From contig JBGALE010000004.1 in the NCBI GenBank assembly GCA_044223995.1, positions 372,001-436,000 of the forward strand: a stretch of DNA of 64,000 nt. Direction: 5' to 3'. Made by a program: the position numbers and the translations under genes. Numbering within the stretch: the stretch's first letter is position 1; each line of letters begins with the position of its first letter. This document shows positions 8,508 through 16,708 of the stretch, piece after piece. Under the pieces are notes generated by a model. That model saw only the letters and a list, made by a program, of their open reading frames with translations, was not told where the DNA came from and ran no database searches. Source of the DNA: JACMLD01 sp044223995. GTDB taxonomy: Bacteria; Bacteroidota; Bacteroidia; Chitinophagales; Chitinophagaceae.

Positions 8508-11500
8508 CTAATGTTTTCCGGTATCTTTTTTCTTTGTGCCTGAGTCAATATTATTTTTAATAATCTGATCCAATTCCGGGTTGGTCACCGAACTGCCGCC
8601 TTTATATTGCTGATCCAGCATCGTCAGCATTTGCTGTAACTGCTGGGCGCCCTGTATTTCAGTACGCATACCATCCTGTTTGCTGTCGGGCAGTAACTGG
8701 TAGTATTTCATTTGCTGTTCAAAATCCTTGTGCAATGCTTTTGAAACGTGATCGGCCAGTTCCTTGTACCCGGCTTTATAGCAGGCTTCGAGGAAACGGA
8801 AGCTGAAATAATTGTGCTGGTTGCGCGAGCTTACCAATGCATATGGCATGTTTTCTTCCAGTATTCCCTTATTCGCCATGTCGAGCAATTTCTTTGCTTC
8901 GTCCTTGCGGTTATCATCGGCGAGCGCTGCGGCGCCATCGGCGTAGGCACTGCGAATTGTATTCAGGTGCAGGCGGTTTTGCTCATCGAAATAAACACCA
9001 TTGATATTGGCGCTGCCAAAACCAAATTTGTGCAGCAATTTGTCAACCACCCAATCTGTATTGATACCAGAATTGTTTTTCACCGGCACCAAACGGTAGG
9101 TCATACCATCTTTGCGCATGAATTGCTGGAAACCCAGTTCAGACGCAGTATTGGGCGAAGTGAAATAGATCGGACGTTTCCATTTATTGGCAGCGATGAT
9201 ATTGAGAATAGCCAAATCATTTTTCTGCAAATAATTTTTCTGCGGCATTTCAAATTTCAGCTCACTCACAACAGTATCTGCGGGGTTGACTGTTTTATTG
9301 TCGCGGACAACTTTTTCGTCTACCGGTATTTTGAATTTGCGGGTAGGGAAATAGTTCACCATTTCACCGCCTTCCATTTGCAGTTTGCGTCCATTGTCTT
9401 CGCTGCCCACAAAATCCTTCATCAATGTATACAGATCGAAATAAGTGTTTTGATCGAGATCCTTGTTAGGATATACGTAAGCGATGTTTCGGTTATTGCC
9501 CTGTATCTTCTCTTCATCCCAGATAACATCAATCGGGTCGCTGCTGTTTACTTTGTAACGAAGCTGGTTGATGTACCAGTCGATACCCAGCAGGCTGTTA
9601 TTGATAACACGTATATCGGGGCGGATACCTTCCACCTCCTGCGCATACCACAAAGGATACGTATCATTGTCACCATAGGTAAATAATATCGCGTTGGGTG
9701 CACAACTTTCCAGGTAGTCTTTTGCCAAATCCCTCGCCAATACTTTTTTACTGCGATCGTGATCGTCCCATTCCTGCTGGCCCATCAATACAGGTACCGC
9801 GAGAAAACACAGTGCGAAGGCAGCGACATTGGATACAGTGGGAGATAATTTATTTCTCAGCCATTCCACTACCTGCAATACACCGAGACCGATCCAGATA
9901 GCAAATGCATAGAAAGAACCCACATAAGCGTAATCACGTTCACGTGGCTGGTTACCTGCCTGGTTGAGGTAAAGAACAATGGCCAGTCCTGTAAAGAAGA
10001 AAAGCAATCCCACTACCAGGAAATCCTTTCTTGTTTTGGAATAATGATATACTGCACCAATCAATCCTAATAAAAAGGGCAGGAAGAATAAAGTATTGTG
10101 AGCTTTGTTTTTCTTGATGCTGTCGGGCATATTTGACTGGTCGCCCAGGCGCCATGTATCGATGAAGGGAACACCACTGAGCCAGTTGCCATCGCGTACA
10201 TTACCCGGTGAAGAACCTTGTACATCGTTTTGTTTGCCTGCAAAATTCCACATGAAATAGCGGAAGTACATCCAGTTTACCTGGTAGCCAAAAAAGAAAT
10301 TGATATTATCCAGTTGATTTGGATCACGGTCCCATTTTGGTTGCCCGGTTTGCTGATCACGGTATTTGGAAATGCCCAGCCAGTCGGCATAATAATCGGC
10401 GTGCCCCTGGTCCTGGCTCGCATCCCATACACGCGGGAAAAGCATCATTTTATCATCCGGGTATTTTGGTTTCGGATCACGGCCCACTTCCACATAACTA
10501 TCTTTTAATTTTCCGGTCTTTTCATCTTTCACGACACCCTTGGTGTATTTCATGTCACCTTCATCCCATCTTTCGGGAGATGCGGTGAAAACCTGTCCGT
10601 ATATCAGCGGAAAGTCCCCATACTGGTCACGGCCGAGATAACCCGCGAGTGAATTGGGGTTGTCGACATTGTACATGTCCACAGCCGGGTTGGCATTGGA
10701 ACGGATCATAGTGGTGAGATAGGTAGAATATCCCAGGAGCATGAATATGCCGCACCAGATACCGAGCGACAAGTATGACCAATTTTTGCTTTTTGCAATG
10801 CGCAATCCGAGATACAGCAACGCTGATAATAAAATAAAGAAGAAAATAAAACCACTAAAGAAGGGCATACCGAAGCTGTTGACAAACTTAATGTCAAACC
10901 ACCCAGCCCATGCCACTGTATACTGTATCACAAATTTTTGTACGAATCCGGTAATGGCACAGCCAATCATAAAGGCCCAGAATGTTCCCCATGCGGTTGG
11001 CTTGTATCTTTTGAAATAATAAATCATGACAATCGCAGGGATGGTCAGCAGGTTCAGGAGGTGAACACCAATTGATAATCCCATCAGGAAAAATATCAGT
11101 ATGATCCATTTATCAGCACCGGGCTTATCTGCATTGTGTTCCCATTTCAGCATGGCCCAGAATACCACAGCGGTAAACAATGATGACATGGCATACACTT
11201 CACCTTCTACGGCACTGAACCAAAACGAATCACTGAAAGTATAGGCCAGCGCGCCAACGATACCCGCGCTCATGATACCGAATAATTGTCCTTTGCTGGC
11301 ATCGGTGCCGGCGGGCACCAGTATTTTCCTGGCAAAGTGGGTAATGGTCCAGAACAAAAAGAGAATGGTAAAACCACTGGACAAGGCGCTCATAATATTT
11401 ACACCAATGGGAGGATTGGTTCCACCCAGGGCCTGGTAGGCAACAATGAATAACCGACCTAACATTACGAACAAGGGTGCGCCGGGAGGGTGGGGCACCT

Positions 11501-11636
11501 GCATTTTGAAAGTACTGGAAATAAATTCACCACAATCCCACAAGCTGGCAGTGGCTTCCATCGTCATCAGGTACACTGCACATGCCACGAGGCAGACAAT
11601 CCAACCCGTAATGTTGTTAACTCGGTTAAAAGTCAT
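8508..11636 (-). CDS. DUF2723 multi-pass membrane protein (TMEM260-like)
   Basis: This 1042-residue protein has about a dozen hydrophobic segments in its first 650 residues and a soluble C-terminal region. The N-terminal block SLWDCGEFISSTFKMQVPHPPGAPLFVMLGRLF carries the conserved Asp-Cys-Gly-Glu-Phe and His-Pro-Pro-Gly features of DUF2723, a GT-C fold family distantly related to protein O-mannosyltransferases and to eukaryotic TMEM260. A role in membrane-linked glycosyl transfer, possibly the O-glycosylation known from Bacteroidota, is inferred from the family only. A TATATTTG -7-like element at 11663-11670 on the minus strand precedes the start; no matching -33 box is obvious. Confidence 0.85.
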   Translation of the reverse strand: MTFNRVNNITGWIVCLVACAVYLMTMEATASLWDCGEFISSTFKMQVPHPPGAPLFVMLGRLFIVAYQALGGTNPPIGVNIMSALSSGFTILFLFWTITHFARKILVPAGTDASKGQLFGIMSAGIVGALAYTFSDSFWFSAVEGEVYAMSSLFTAVVFWAMLKWEHNADKPGADKWIILIFFLMGLSIGVHLLNLLTIPAIVMIYYFKRYKPTAWGTFWAFMIGCAITGFVQKFVIQYTVAWAGWFDIKFVNSFGMPFFSGFIFFFILLSALLYLGLRIAKSKNWSYLSLGIWCGIFMLLGYSTYLTTMIRSNANPAVDMYNVDNPNSLAGYLGRDQYGDFPLIYGQVFTASPERWDEGDMKYTKGVVKDEKTGKLKDSYVEVGRDPKPKYPDDKMMLFPRVWDASQDQGHADYYADWLGISKYRDQQTGQPKWDRDPNQLDNINFFFGYQVNWMYFRYFMWNFAGKQNDVQGSSPGNVRDGNWLSGVPFIDTWRLGDQSNMPDSIKKNKAHNTLFFLPFLLGLIGAVYHYSKTRKDFLVVGLLFFFTGLAIVLYLNQAGNQPRERDYAYVGSFYAFAIWIGLGVLQVVEWLRNKLSPTVSNVAAFALCFLAVPVLMGQQEWDDHDRSKKVLARDLAKDYLESCAPNAILFTYGDNDTYPLWYAQEVEGIRPDIRVINNSLLGIDWYINQLRYKVNSSDPIDVIWDEEKIQGNNRNIAYVYPNKDLDQNTYFDLYTLMKDFVGSEDNGRKLQMEGGEMVNYFPTRKFKIPVDEKVVRDNKTVNPADTVVSELKFEMPQKNYLQKNDLAILNIIAANKWKRPIYFTSPNTASELGFQQFMRKDGMTYRLVPVKNNSGINTDWVVDKLLHKFGFGSANINGVYFDEQNRLHLNTIRSAYADGAAALADDNRKDEAKKLLDMANKGILEENMPYALVSSRNQHNYFSFRFLEACYKAGYKELADHVSKALHKDFEQQMKYYQLLPDSKQDGMRTEIQGAQQLQQMLTMLDQQYKGGSSVTNPELDQIIKNNIDSGTKKKDTGKH

Positions 11637-11775
11637 ATAATGTTGATTTTGAAAAAGTGGGACAAATATAACGGTCTCAGGGTAAACTATGGTATGGGCC
11701 GTCCTTTTTAACGGATAATTTATTGGTGGTCATGGGTATTCCTGTCCGGCGTTGATACCCATTTTGTGGACGTGG

Positions 11776-12597
11776 TTACATAAAATAGATTTTGATGGTC
11801 TGGTAAAAGAGCCGGTTTTGCAGGTACGCGTTTTGCGACTGGTCCACAAAACCCTGCAATCCGAAAAGCCCTGCAGCATTTCCCTTGTTAATAGCTATTT
11901 CAAGATAACCGGCAGAATTGAACAGGGCCAGTTTTTCTCCTTCGGGAACATCTGCATAGGTTTCACTGATGCGTTCTATATGCTCGTTTCGCCTGAATTC
12001 TATCCGGAAACTCCTCCCTTTCCGCTGTTCTTCGAAGGCGTCGCGCGTAATATTCACCACCACATTTTCAAAATTGTCGATGAATATGATCTGCCCTTCC
12101 ATGCCATCTGTTGTCAGCAGGGGCCGCAGGTGATTTTTTTCCACCAATTCTGTATCAGGTTCACCAATATCCTGCAGCCTGTTTCCTTCACTCAGGGCGG
12201 CGATGGCTTTTGCAAAAACCTGGATGCAGTAAAGGGTATTTTTGATTTGGGTTTTATCCACGCGCAGTCCAATCACCATTTCGGGTTTGTCTTCCAGTAT
12301 CATCGTCAGCAAACCATTGTCTGCACATAAAATGTATTGCTCGTTATGATATGCGAGTAGTAATTTCTCCGGTTTGCGCTCAAAGAGGTTCACTAGAACG
12401 ATGTGGAAAGAAAAAGGCGGAAAATTTTTAATAGCGTTCCGGCAAACGTATGCAGCCTGCGGGTAATTGAATGGTGGCAGCGAATGCGTGATATCTACAA
12501 TGGAAAACTGCGGATTTTCCTGCAGCAACTGACCTTTTACAGCACCCACCAGGTAGTCTTGTGTTCCAATATCTGATGTTAGAGTAATTAAGGCCAT
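11776..12597 (-). CDS. SAM hydroxide adenosyltransferase (DUF62)
   Basis: This 273-residue protein begins with the DUF62/fluorinase-family motif LITLTSDIGTQDYLVGAVKG, then IVDITHSLPPFNYPQAAYVCRNA, and has LCADNGLLT in the middle; the C-terminal beta-barrel contains IIFIDNFENVVVNIT. Characterised relatives hydrolyse S-adenosylmethionine to adenosine and methionine with hydroxide as nucleophile. Length is normal. It is transcribed alone, with 107 bp between its stop and the SDR stop region. Confidence 0.9.
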   Translation of the reverse strand: MALITLTSDIGTQDYLVGAVKGQLLQENPQFSIVDITHSLPPFNYPQAAYVCRNAIKNFPPFSFHIVLVNLFERKPEKLLLAYHNEQYILCADNGLLTMILEDKPEMVIGLRVDKTQIKNTLYCIQVFAKAIAALSEGNRLQDIGEPDTELVEKNHLRPLLTTDGMEGQIIFIDNFENVVVNITRDAFEEQRKGRSFRIEFRRNEHIERISETYADVPEGEKLALFNSAGYLEIAINKGNAAGLFGLQGFVDQSQNAYLQNRLFYQTIKIYFM

Positions 12598-12704
12598 GGC
12601 AATAGATAAGCTGCGGGAAGGTTTTTAGTGGATGAATGTTTTGCAAATGTACGCGTGAAGCTGTTTGCACCCGGCATTTTTGTCCATCTATTTTGCAAAT
12701 CGTT

Positions 12705-13514
12705 TTACTTTACCAGCTTGCCATCTTTGAAGAAAAACTTGTGCGCCATTTTATCTGCCAGGGAGGGAAAGAATTTATTCATGAATACAGTTCGCTTACC
12801 CGTGAAGGTGAGTACGAGTGTGCGCTTTCTTTGTTCGATGGCTTGTACAATATACTTTGCACATTCCCCGGCGCTCATCATCTTGCCTTCATCCATCGGG
12901 CTTTCACCCTGCGATTGTCCTTTTGAATTGAGTGCTGCGTTGCGGATATTCGAAGTGGTAAAACCGGGGCATACCCACATTACATTTACATGGTTATCGA
13001 GCAACTCTGTACGCAGTGATTCGAGCCACCCCTGTAATGCAAACTTGGAAGCTGAATAAGCGCTTCGTCCCGGCAATCCACGATAGCCTGCAATCGATGA
13101 AACACCGACAACGGTGCCTTTTCTTTCGATGATAGACGGGAGTGCAAACTTGGTGCAGTATACAGCACCAAAGAAATTAACATCCATCACTTTCCTGATA
13201 ACGTCCAGGTCTACATCGTTTACCAGTGCGCGCATGGAAACGCCTGCGTTGTTAATTAATATATCAATACCGCCAAAAGTTTCAATGGTTGAACTGATAA
13301 AACGTTTACAGTCCAGTTCAATGCTCACGTCGCACATGACGGTGTGTAACATCACACTCGTATATTCCAACTGGAGATTGTACAGTTTATCGTGATTTCT
13401 TCCACAGGTAGCAACGCGGGCGCCGGATTGTATCATGACATCTACCAGGGCTTTGCCAATTCCTTCTGTGCCGCCGGTAATGGCCACGACTTTATTAGCA
13501 AAAAAAGAGGACAT
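12705..13514 (-). CDS. Short-chain dehydrogenase/reductase
   Basis: The classical SDR core is complete: cofactor motif TGGTEGIGKA (residues about 12-21), INNAGVS, and the catalytic YSASK. The chosen start is the ATG at 13514 (MSSFFANKVV...), giving 269 residues; the open frame extends 28 codons further but that segment does not resemble SDR N-termini. The C-terminal region (after residue 190) resembles the DHRS7/DltE-like SDRs, including KRTLVLTFTGKRTVFMNKFFP. The substrate is unknown. Confidence 0.88.
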   Translation of the reverse strand: MSSFFANKVVAITGGTEGIGKALVDVMIQSGARVATCGRNHDKLYNLQLEYTSVMLHTVMCDVSIELDCKRFISSTIETFGGIDILINNAGVSMRALVNDVDLDVIRKVMDVNFFGAVYCTKFALPSIIERKGTVVGVSSIAGYRGLPGRSAYSASKFALQGWLESLRTELLDNHVNVMWVCPGFTTSNIRNAALNSKGQSQGESPMDEGKMMSAGECAKYIVQAIEQRKRTLVLTFTGKRTVFMNKFFPSLADKMAHKFFFKDGKLVK

Positions 13515-13634
13515 AAAGGGTTTTGTTTCAGCAAACCTACAGCAATTAGCACTGATGGCAAAAGTGTGTGGGGGGAAGGGGTAATAGGTAATCCACATAT
13601 GTTGGGAATTGAAAAGATAAAAAAGCAGTAAAAA

Positions 13635-13665
13635 TTTGGTGTAAAGGGTTTAATCCTTATTTTTG
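13635..13665 (+). promoter_or_regulatory. Promoter of tRNA-Lys(UUU)
   Basis: A TTTG at 13635-13638 and a TATTTTTG at 13658-13665 are separated by 19 nt, an exact fit to the Bacteroidota housekeeping promoter pattern. Transcription would begin near 13672, about 16 nt before the mature tRNA 5' end. Confidence 0.75.
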
Positions 13666-13687
13666 CACTCCCAAAATTGAAGGGAAC

Positions 13688-13760
13688 GATTCCGTAGCTC
13701 AGTTGGTAGAGCAATACACTTTTAATGTATGGGTCCTGGGTTCGAGTCCCAGCGGGATCA
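13688..13760 (+). tRNA. tRNA-Lys (anticodon UUU)
   Basis: A complete 73-nt cloverleaf. The acceptor GATTCCG (13688-13694) pairs with CGGGATC (13753-13759), with A as discriminator. The D-arm contains GCTCAGTTGGTAGAGC, the anticodon loop is CTTTTAA between ATACA and TGTAT, and the T-loop is GTTCGAGTCC. The anticodon TTT reads AAA/AAG lysine codons. CCA is not encoded. A terminator hairpin follows, and the last 16 nt are duplicated 167 bp downstream. Confidence 0.97.
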
Positions 13761-13800
13761 CGAAGTGATACAGCAGCCACGCAATTTGCGTGGCTTTTTT
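13745..13800 (+). repeat. Direct repeat copy 1: tRNA-Lys 3' end plus terminator
   Basis: This 56-bp stretch covers the last 16 nt of tRNA-Lys(UUU) and the terminator hairpin behind it. It recurs without mismatch at 13912-13967. The pattern resembles the attL/attR duplication left when an element integrates into a tRNA 3' end. Confidence 0.9.
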
Positions 13801-13801
13801 T
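13775..13801 (+). terminator. Intrinsic terminator of tRNA-Lys(UUU)
   Basis: AGCCACGC (13775-13782) pairs with GCGTGGCT (13788-13795) around a 5-nt loop and runs straight into seven T residues. A second copy lies at 13942-13967 inside the downstream repeat. A further hairpin, GCGGGA/TCCCGC at 13820-13837 followed by TTTT, lies between the two. Confidence 0.8.
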
Positions 13802-13911
13802 GCGTCAGCAAAAAAAGGGGCGGGAAGTTTATCCCGCTTTTGTGTAAACACCGGCTATAATTATTCACCAAAACAAATAGTTCATAAAAAATACTGGTCA
13901 TTGTGCGGGAA

Positions 13912-13967
13912 GTCCCAGCGGGATCACGAAGTGATACAGCAGCCACGCAATTTGCGTGGCTTTTTTG
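13912..13967 (+). repeat. Direct repeat copy 2: orphan tRNA-Lys 3' end
   Basis: Identical over 56 bp to 13745-13800, but not preceded by a tRNA body. The 111 bp between the two copies hold no ORF, only a terminator-like hairpin (13820-13841). It is probably a leftover attachment site or a small tandem duplication. Confidence 0.85.
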
Positions 13968-14004
13968 CTAGTGTAGATCAACCTGTTCTTCTGACAACCA
14001 ATTG

Positions 14005-16464
14005 TTATTCACTGCGCAGTGATTTGACAGGATTGGCAACCGCTGCTTTAATAGCCTGGAAACTTATTGTAGTCAGTGCAATCAAAACAGCGATAATACC
14101 GCCAACTGCAAATACCCACCACTGGATATGAATGCGATAAGCATAATCCTGCAGCCAATGCTGCATATAATACCATGCAATGGGTGTAGCAGCGGCGAAA
14201 GCGATCACAACCAGTAATATAAATTCTTTGGAAAACAAATAAACAATATCTCCTGCAGAAGCGCCCAGTACTTTGCGGATGCCCACTTCTTTTACCCGTT
14301 GTACGGCCATAAAGGAAGCCAATCCATACAAACCTAAACAACTCAGGAATATAGCAATCGCAGCAAAAATTTTATACAGTTGTGACAACTGATTTTCCTG
14401 TTTGTAAAAGCCCGCTATTTTATCATCGAGGAATTTATATTCATACGTGTAATTTGGAAAATTTTTCTCCCATAATGTTTTTATGGATTGCATGGTGGCA
14501 GCCAGGTTTGCAGTGGGAAGCTTGATGGAGGCCTGGCGGTACATGGTGCTGTTGGTTGCCATCAGGAGTGGCGACAGGTTTTGCCGCAATGACTGGTCAT
14601 TAAAATCTTTTACCACGCCTACCACAGGACATTTTATCAGGCCATCCATGATGCTTATTTCCTTATCTAAAATGTCCTCCGGCTTTTTAAGCCCCAAACT
14701 TTTCACCAGCGATTCATTTACCAAAAATTCTCTTGTCCATCCAGATGGCTGCAAATTTCTTCCTGCTACCAGTTGCAGTTTAAATGTCGGCACATAGTCA
14801 TTGTCCACAAATTTGCTAATCACCTTAAAGTCTGCATCCTTTATCGATTTGTCATACCGGAAGGAGGTAAACATATTATTATTGTCCTCTATCGGCGAAT
14901 TGGAATTAAAACTGGCGGTTTGCACGCCGTTTGCCAATAACTGTTGCTTTAAATAATCTGTCAGCTTGTTACCCATACTATCAGGCCGGTAAGGAACATT
15001 TACAATAGCATCCTTATCGAAGCCCAACGGCTGATTCATAAAATAATTCATCTGCTGAATAATGACGAGTGTTCCAATAATAAGTGCCTGTGCGATGACA
15101 AATTGAAACACGACCAATCCTCTTCTCAGTGAAATCCCTTTTACTGTATTAACAGTAAGTTTACTTTTTAATGCATTCACCGGGTTGAAACGCGATAAAA
15201 CAATGGAAGGGTAAAAGCCGGCAAATACAGTTACAATAATTGTTACTGCTGAAAGAAAAAGGACGATGGCAGGGTTGGTCAATATATTGGTGGAAAGCGA
15301 AATTTCCAGCAACTGGTTAACGTAGGGCAAGGCCAAAACTGTAATAACCGCCGCAATCAACACAGCACCGGCCACAATTAAAAAGGTTTCAGTGATAAAC
15401 TGTGTACGTAATTGTGATTTATTACTTCCCAGCACTTTTCTTACGCCAACCTCCTTTGCACGATTGACGGCCTGTGCAGTAGAGAGGTTGATGAAGTTGA
15501 CACAGGCAATCAGCAGAATGAATGCGGCAATCAGCCACAATACATTGATCAGTTCATGGCTGATGGTAGTATTACTGAAATTTCCTGTTGCTGCATCATA
15601 ATGTACCGCACTTATCGGCTGCACTATATAATCGTCTTTGATGTCTGCAGGCGCCACCTTTCTTGCGAAAGCACTTAATTGCTGGTTGAAATTGTCTGCA
15701 GAGAGATTTTGAGGCAGCATTACATAACAACCAAAATCAGGTGCAGAAAGATTCCATTGTGGTTGTTGAAAACCATATTGTTTATCCCCGGTGAAATCCG
15801 TTCCGTAGGCGATCACCAATTTTAGGTGAAAATCTGTATTTGCCGGTATCGTTGCCAGGACACCGGACACTTTTAATGTGTTGGCTGGGTATTGAAACAA
15901 TCCTGCCCCCATGCTGTAATACCCGGTTATTTTAATGGTTTTGCCCATTGCCTGTTGCCAGTCACCAAAATAAGTTGCAGCAATTTCTTTTGTCAGTAAA
16001 ACATTATTTGGATCCTTCAGTGATTCATAAGAACCTGCGAGCAGCGGAAAATTAAACATATTGAAAAACGACGGTGTTGTATAAAATACACCAGTCTGTT
16101 CCTTAAAATTTTTGGTGGCTGTTCCATTGTTATCCAGTACCTGCAACTCATCATTGTGACTTGCATACACGGGGGCTATTTGTTCCAGTTGTGGAAACGC
16201 CGTATTCAACGCGGTGGGCATTGGAAAAGGAACGTTCCTTGCATAAGTTACGTTCCCGCTGCCTGCATGATGATTTTCGGTCAGTAAGCGAAAGACACGA
16301 TCTTTTTTTGCATGAAAATTATCGAAGCTTGTATGAAACTGGATGATAATAAAAATAATTAAGCAAACAGCGATACCTACAGCCATCCCGGAAATATTGA
16401 TGATGGTGTAATTCCTGTTTCGGCTCAGGCTTCTGAAAGCAGTTTTGAGATAATTTTTAAACAT
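14005..16464 (-). CDS. ABC transporter permease, MacB/FtsX type
   Basis: This 819-residue double-FtsX permease opens with LKTAFRSLSRNRNYTIINISG, then the first TM segment, a long MacB-like periplasmic core (residues about 45-280), three TM helices (about 290-430), a second TM with periplasmic core, and the C-terminal FtsX block with REVGIRKVLGAS-like sequences (KEVGVRKVLGSNKS and KEVGIRKVLGASAG). Such two-module permeases are abundant in Chitinophagaceae, often without an adjacent ATPase, as here. They are thought to move peptides or antimicrobials or to act as mechanotransmission devices; the substrate is unknown. Confidence 0.9.
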   Translation of the reverse strand: MFKNYLKTAFRSLSRNRNYTIINISGMAVGIAVCLIIFIIIQFHTSFDNFHAKKDRVFRLLTENHHAGSGNVTYARNVPFPMPTALNTAFPQLEQIAPVYASHNDELQVLDNNGTATKNFKEQTGVFYTTPSFFNMFNFPLLAGSYESLKDPNNVLLTKEIAATYFGDWQQAMGKTIKITGYYSMGAGLFQYPANTLKVSGVLATIPANTDFHLKLVIAYGTDFTGDKQYGFQQPQWNLSAPDFGCYVMLPQNLSADNFNQQLSAFARKVAPADIKDDYIVQPISAVHYDAATGNFSNTTISHELINVLWLIAAFILLIACVNFINLSTAQAVNRAKEVGVRKVLGSNKSQLRTQFITETFLIVAGAVLIAAVITVLALPYVNQLLEISLSTNILTNPAIVLFLSAVTIIVTVFAGFYPSIVLSRFNPVNALKSKLTVNTVKGISLRRGLVVFQFVIAQALIIGTLVIIQQMNYFMNQPLGFDKDAIVNVPYRPDSMGNKLTDYLKQQLLANGVQTASFNSNSPIEDNNNMFTSFRYDKSIKDADFKVISKFVDNDYVPTFKLQLVAGRNLQPSGWTREFLVNESLVKSLGLKKPEDILDKEISIMDGLIKCPVVGVVKDFNDQSLRQNLSPLLMATNSTMYRQASIKLPTANLAATMQSIKTLWEKNFPNYTYEYKFLDDKIAGFYKQENQLSQLYKIFAAIAIFLSCLGLYGLASFMAVQRVKEVGIRKVLGASAGDIVYLFSKEFILLVVIAFAAATPIAWYYMQHWLQDYAYRIHIQWWVFAVGGIIAVLIALTTISFQAIKAAVANPVKSLRSE

Positions 16465-16708
16465 TCCGGGTTTTTTACTGGTTGGAAAATTGACAAGCTG
16501 ATGTGCAGTATGTCCATGACATACATGCCGTTTGAGATTTACTGATATTATTGATTTCTAAGAACATGCCATTCTCTTTAGCAGTTGATAATCAGGAAAA
16601 ATATCAGGAAGCAAGTATGCAAGTGTTCGGATTTGATACACTGATTGTCCGCAAATGACAGAATAATTATCCTGCTTATTTCCCACCAGTTGGCTGATGA
16701 ATATGTGT

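Noticed and set aside
7629..8543. 304-codon plus-strand open frame
   Set aside because: Antisense to the VWA gene, which has clear MIDAS motif and start; no family resemblance.
8748..9686. 312-codon plus-strand open frame
   Set aside because: Antisense to DUF2723; sequence looks like complement noise.
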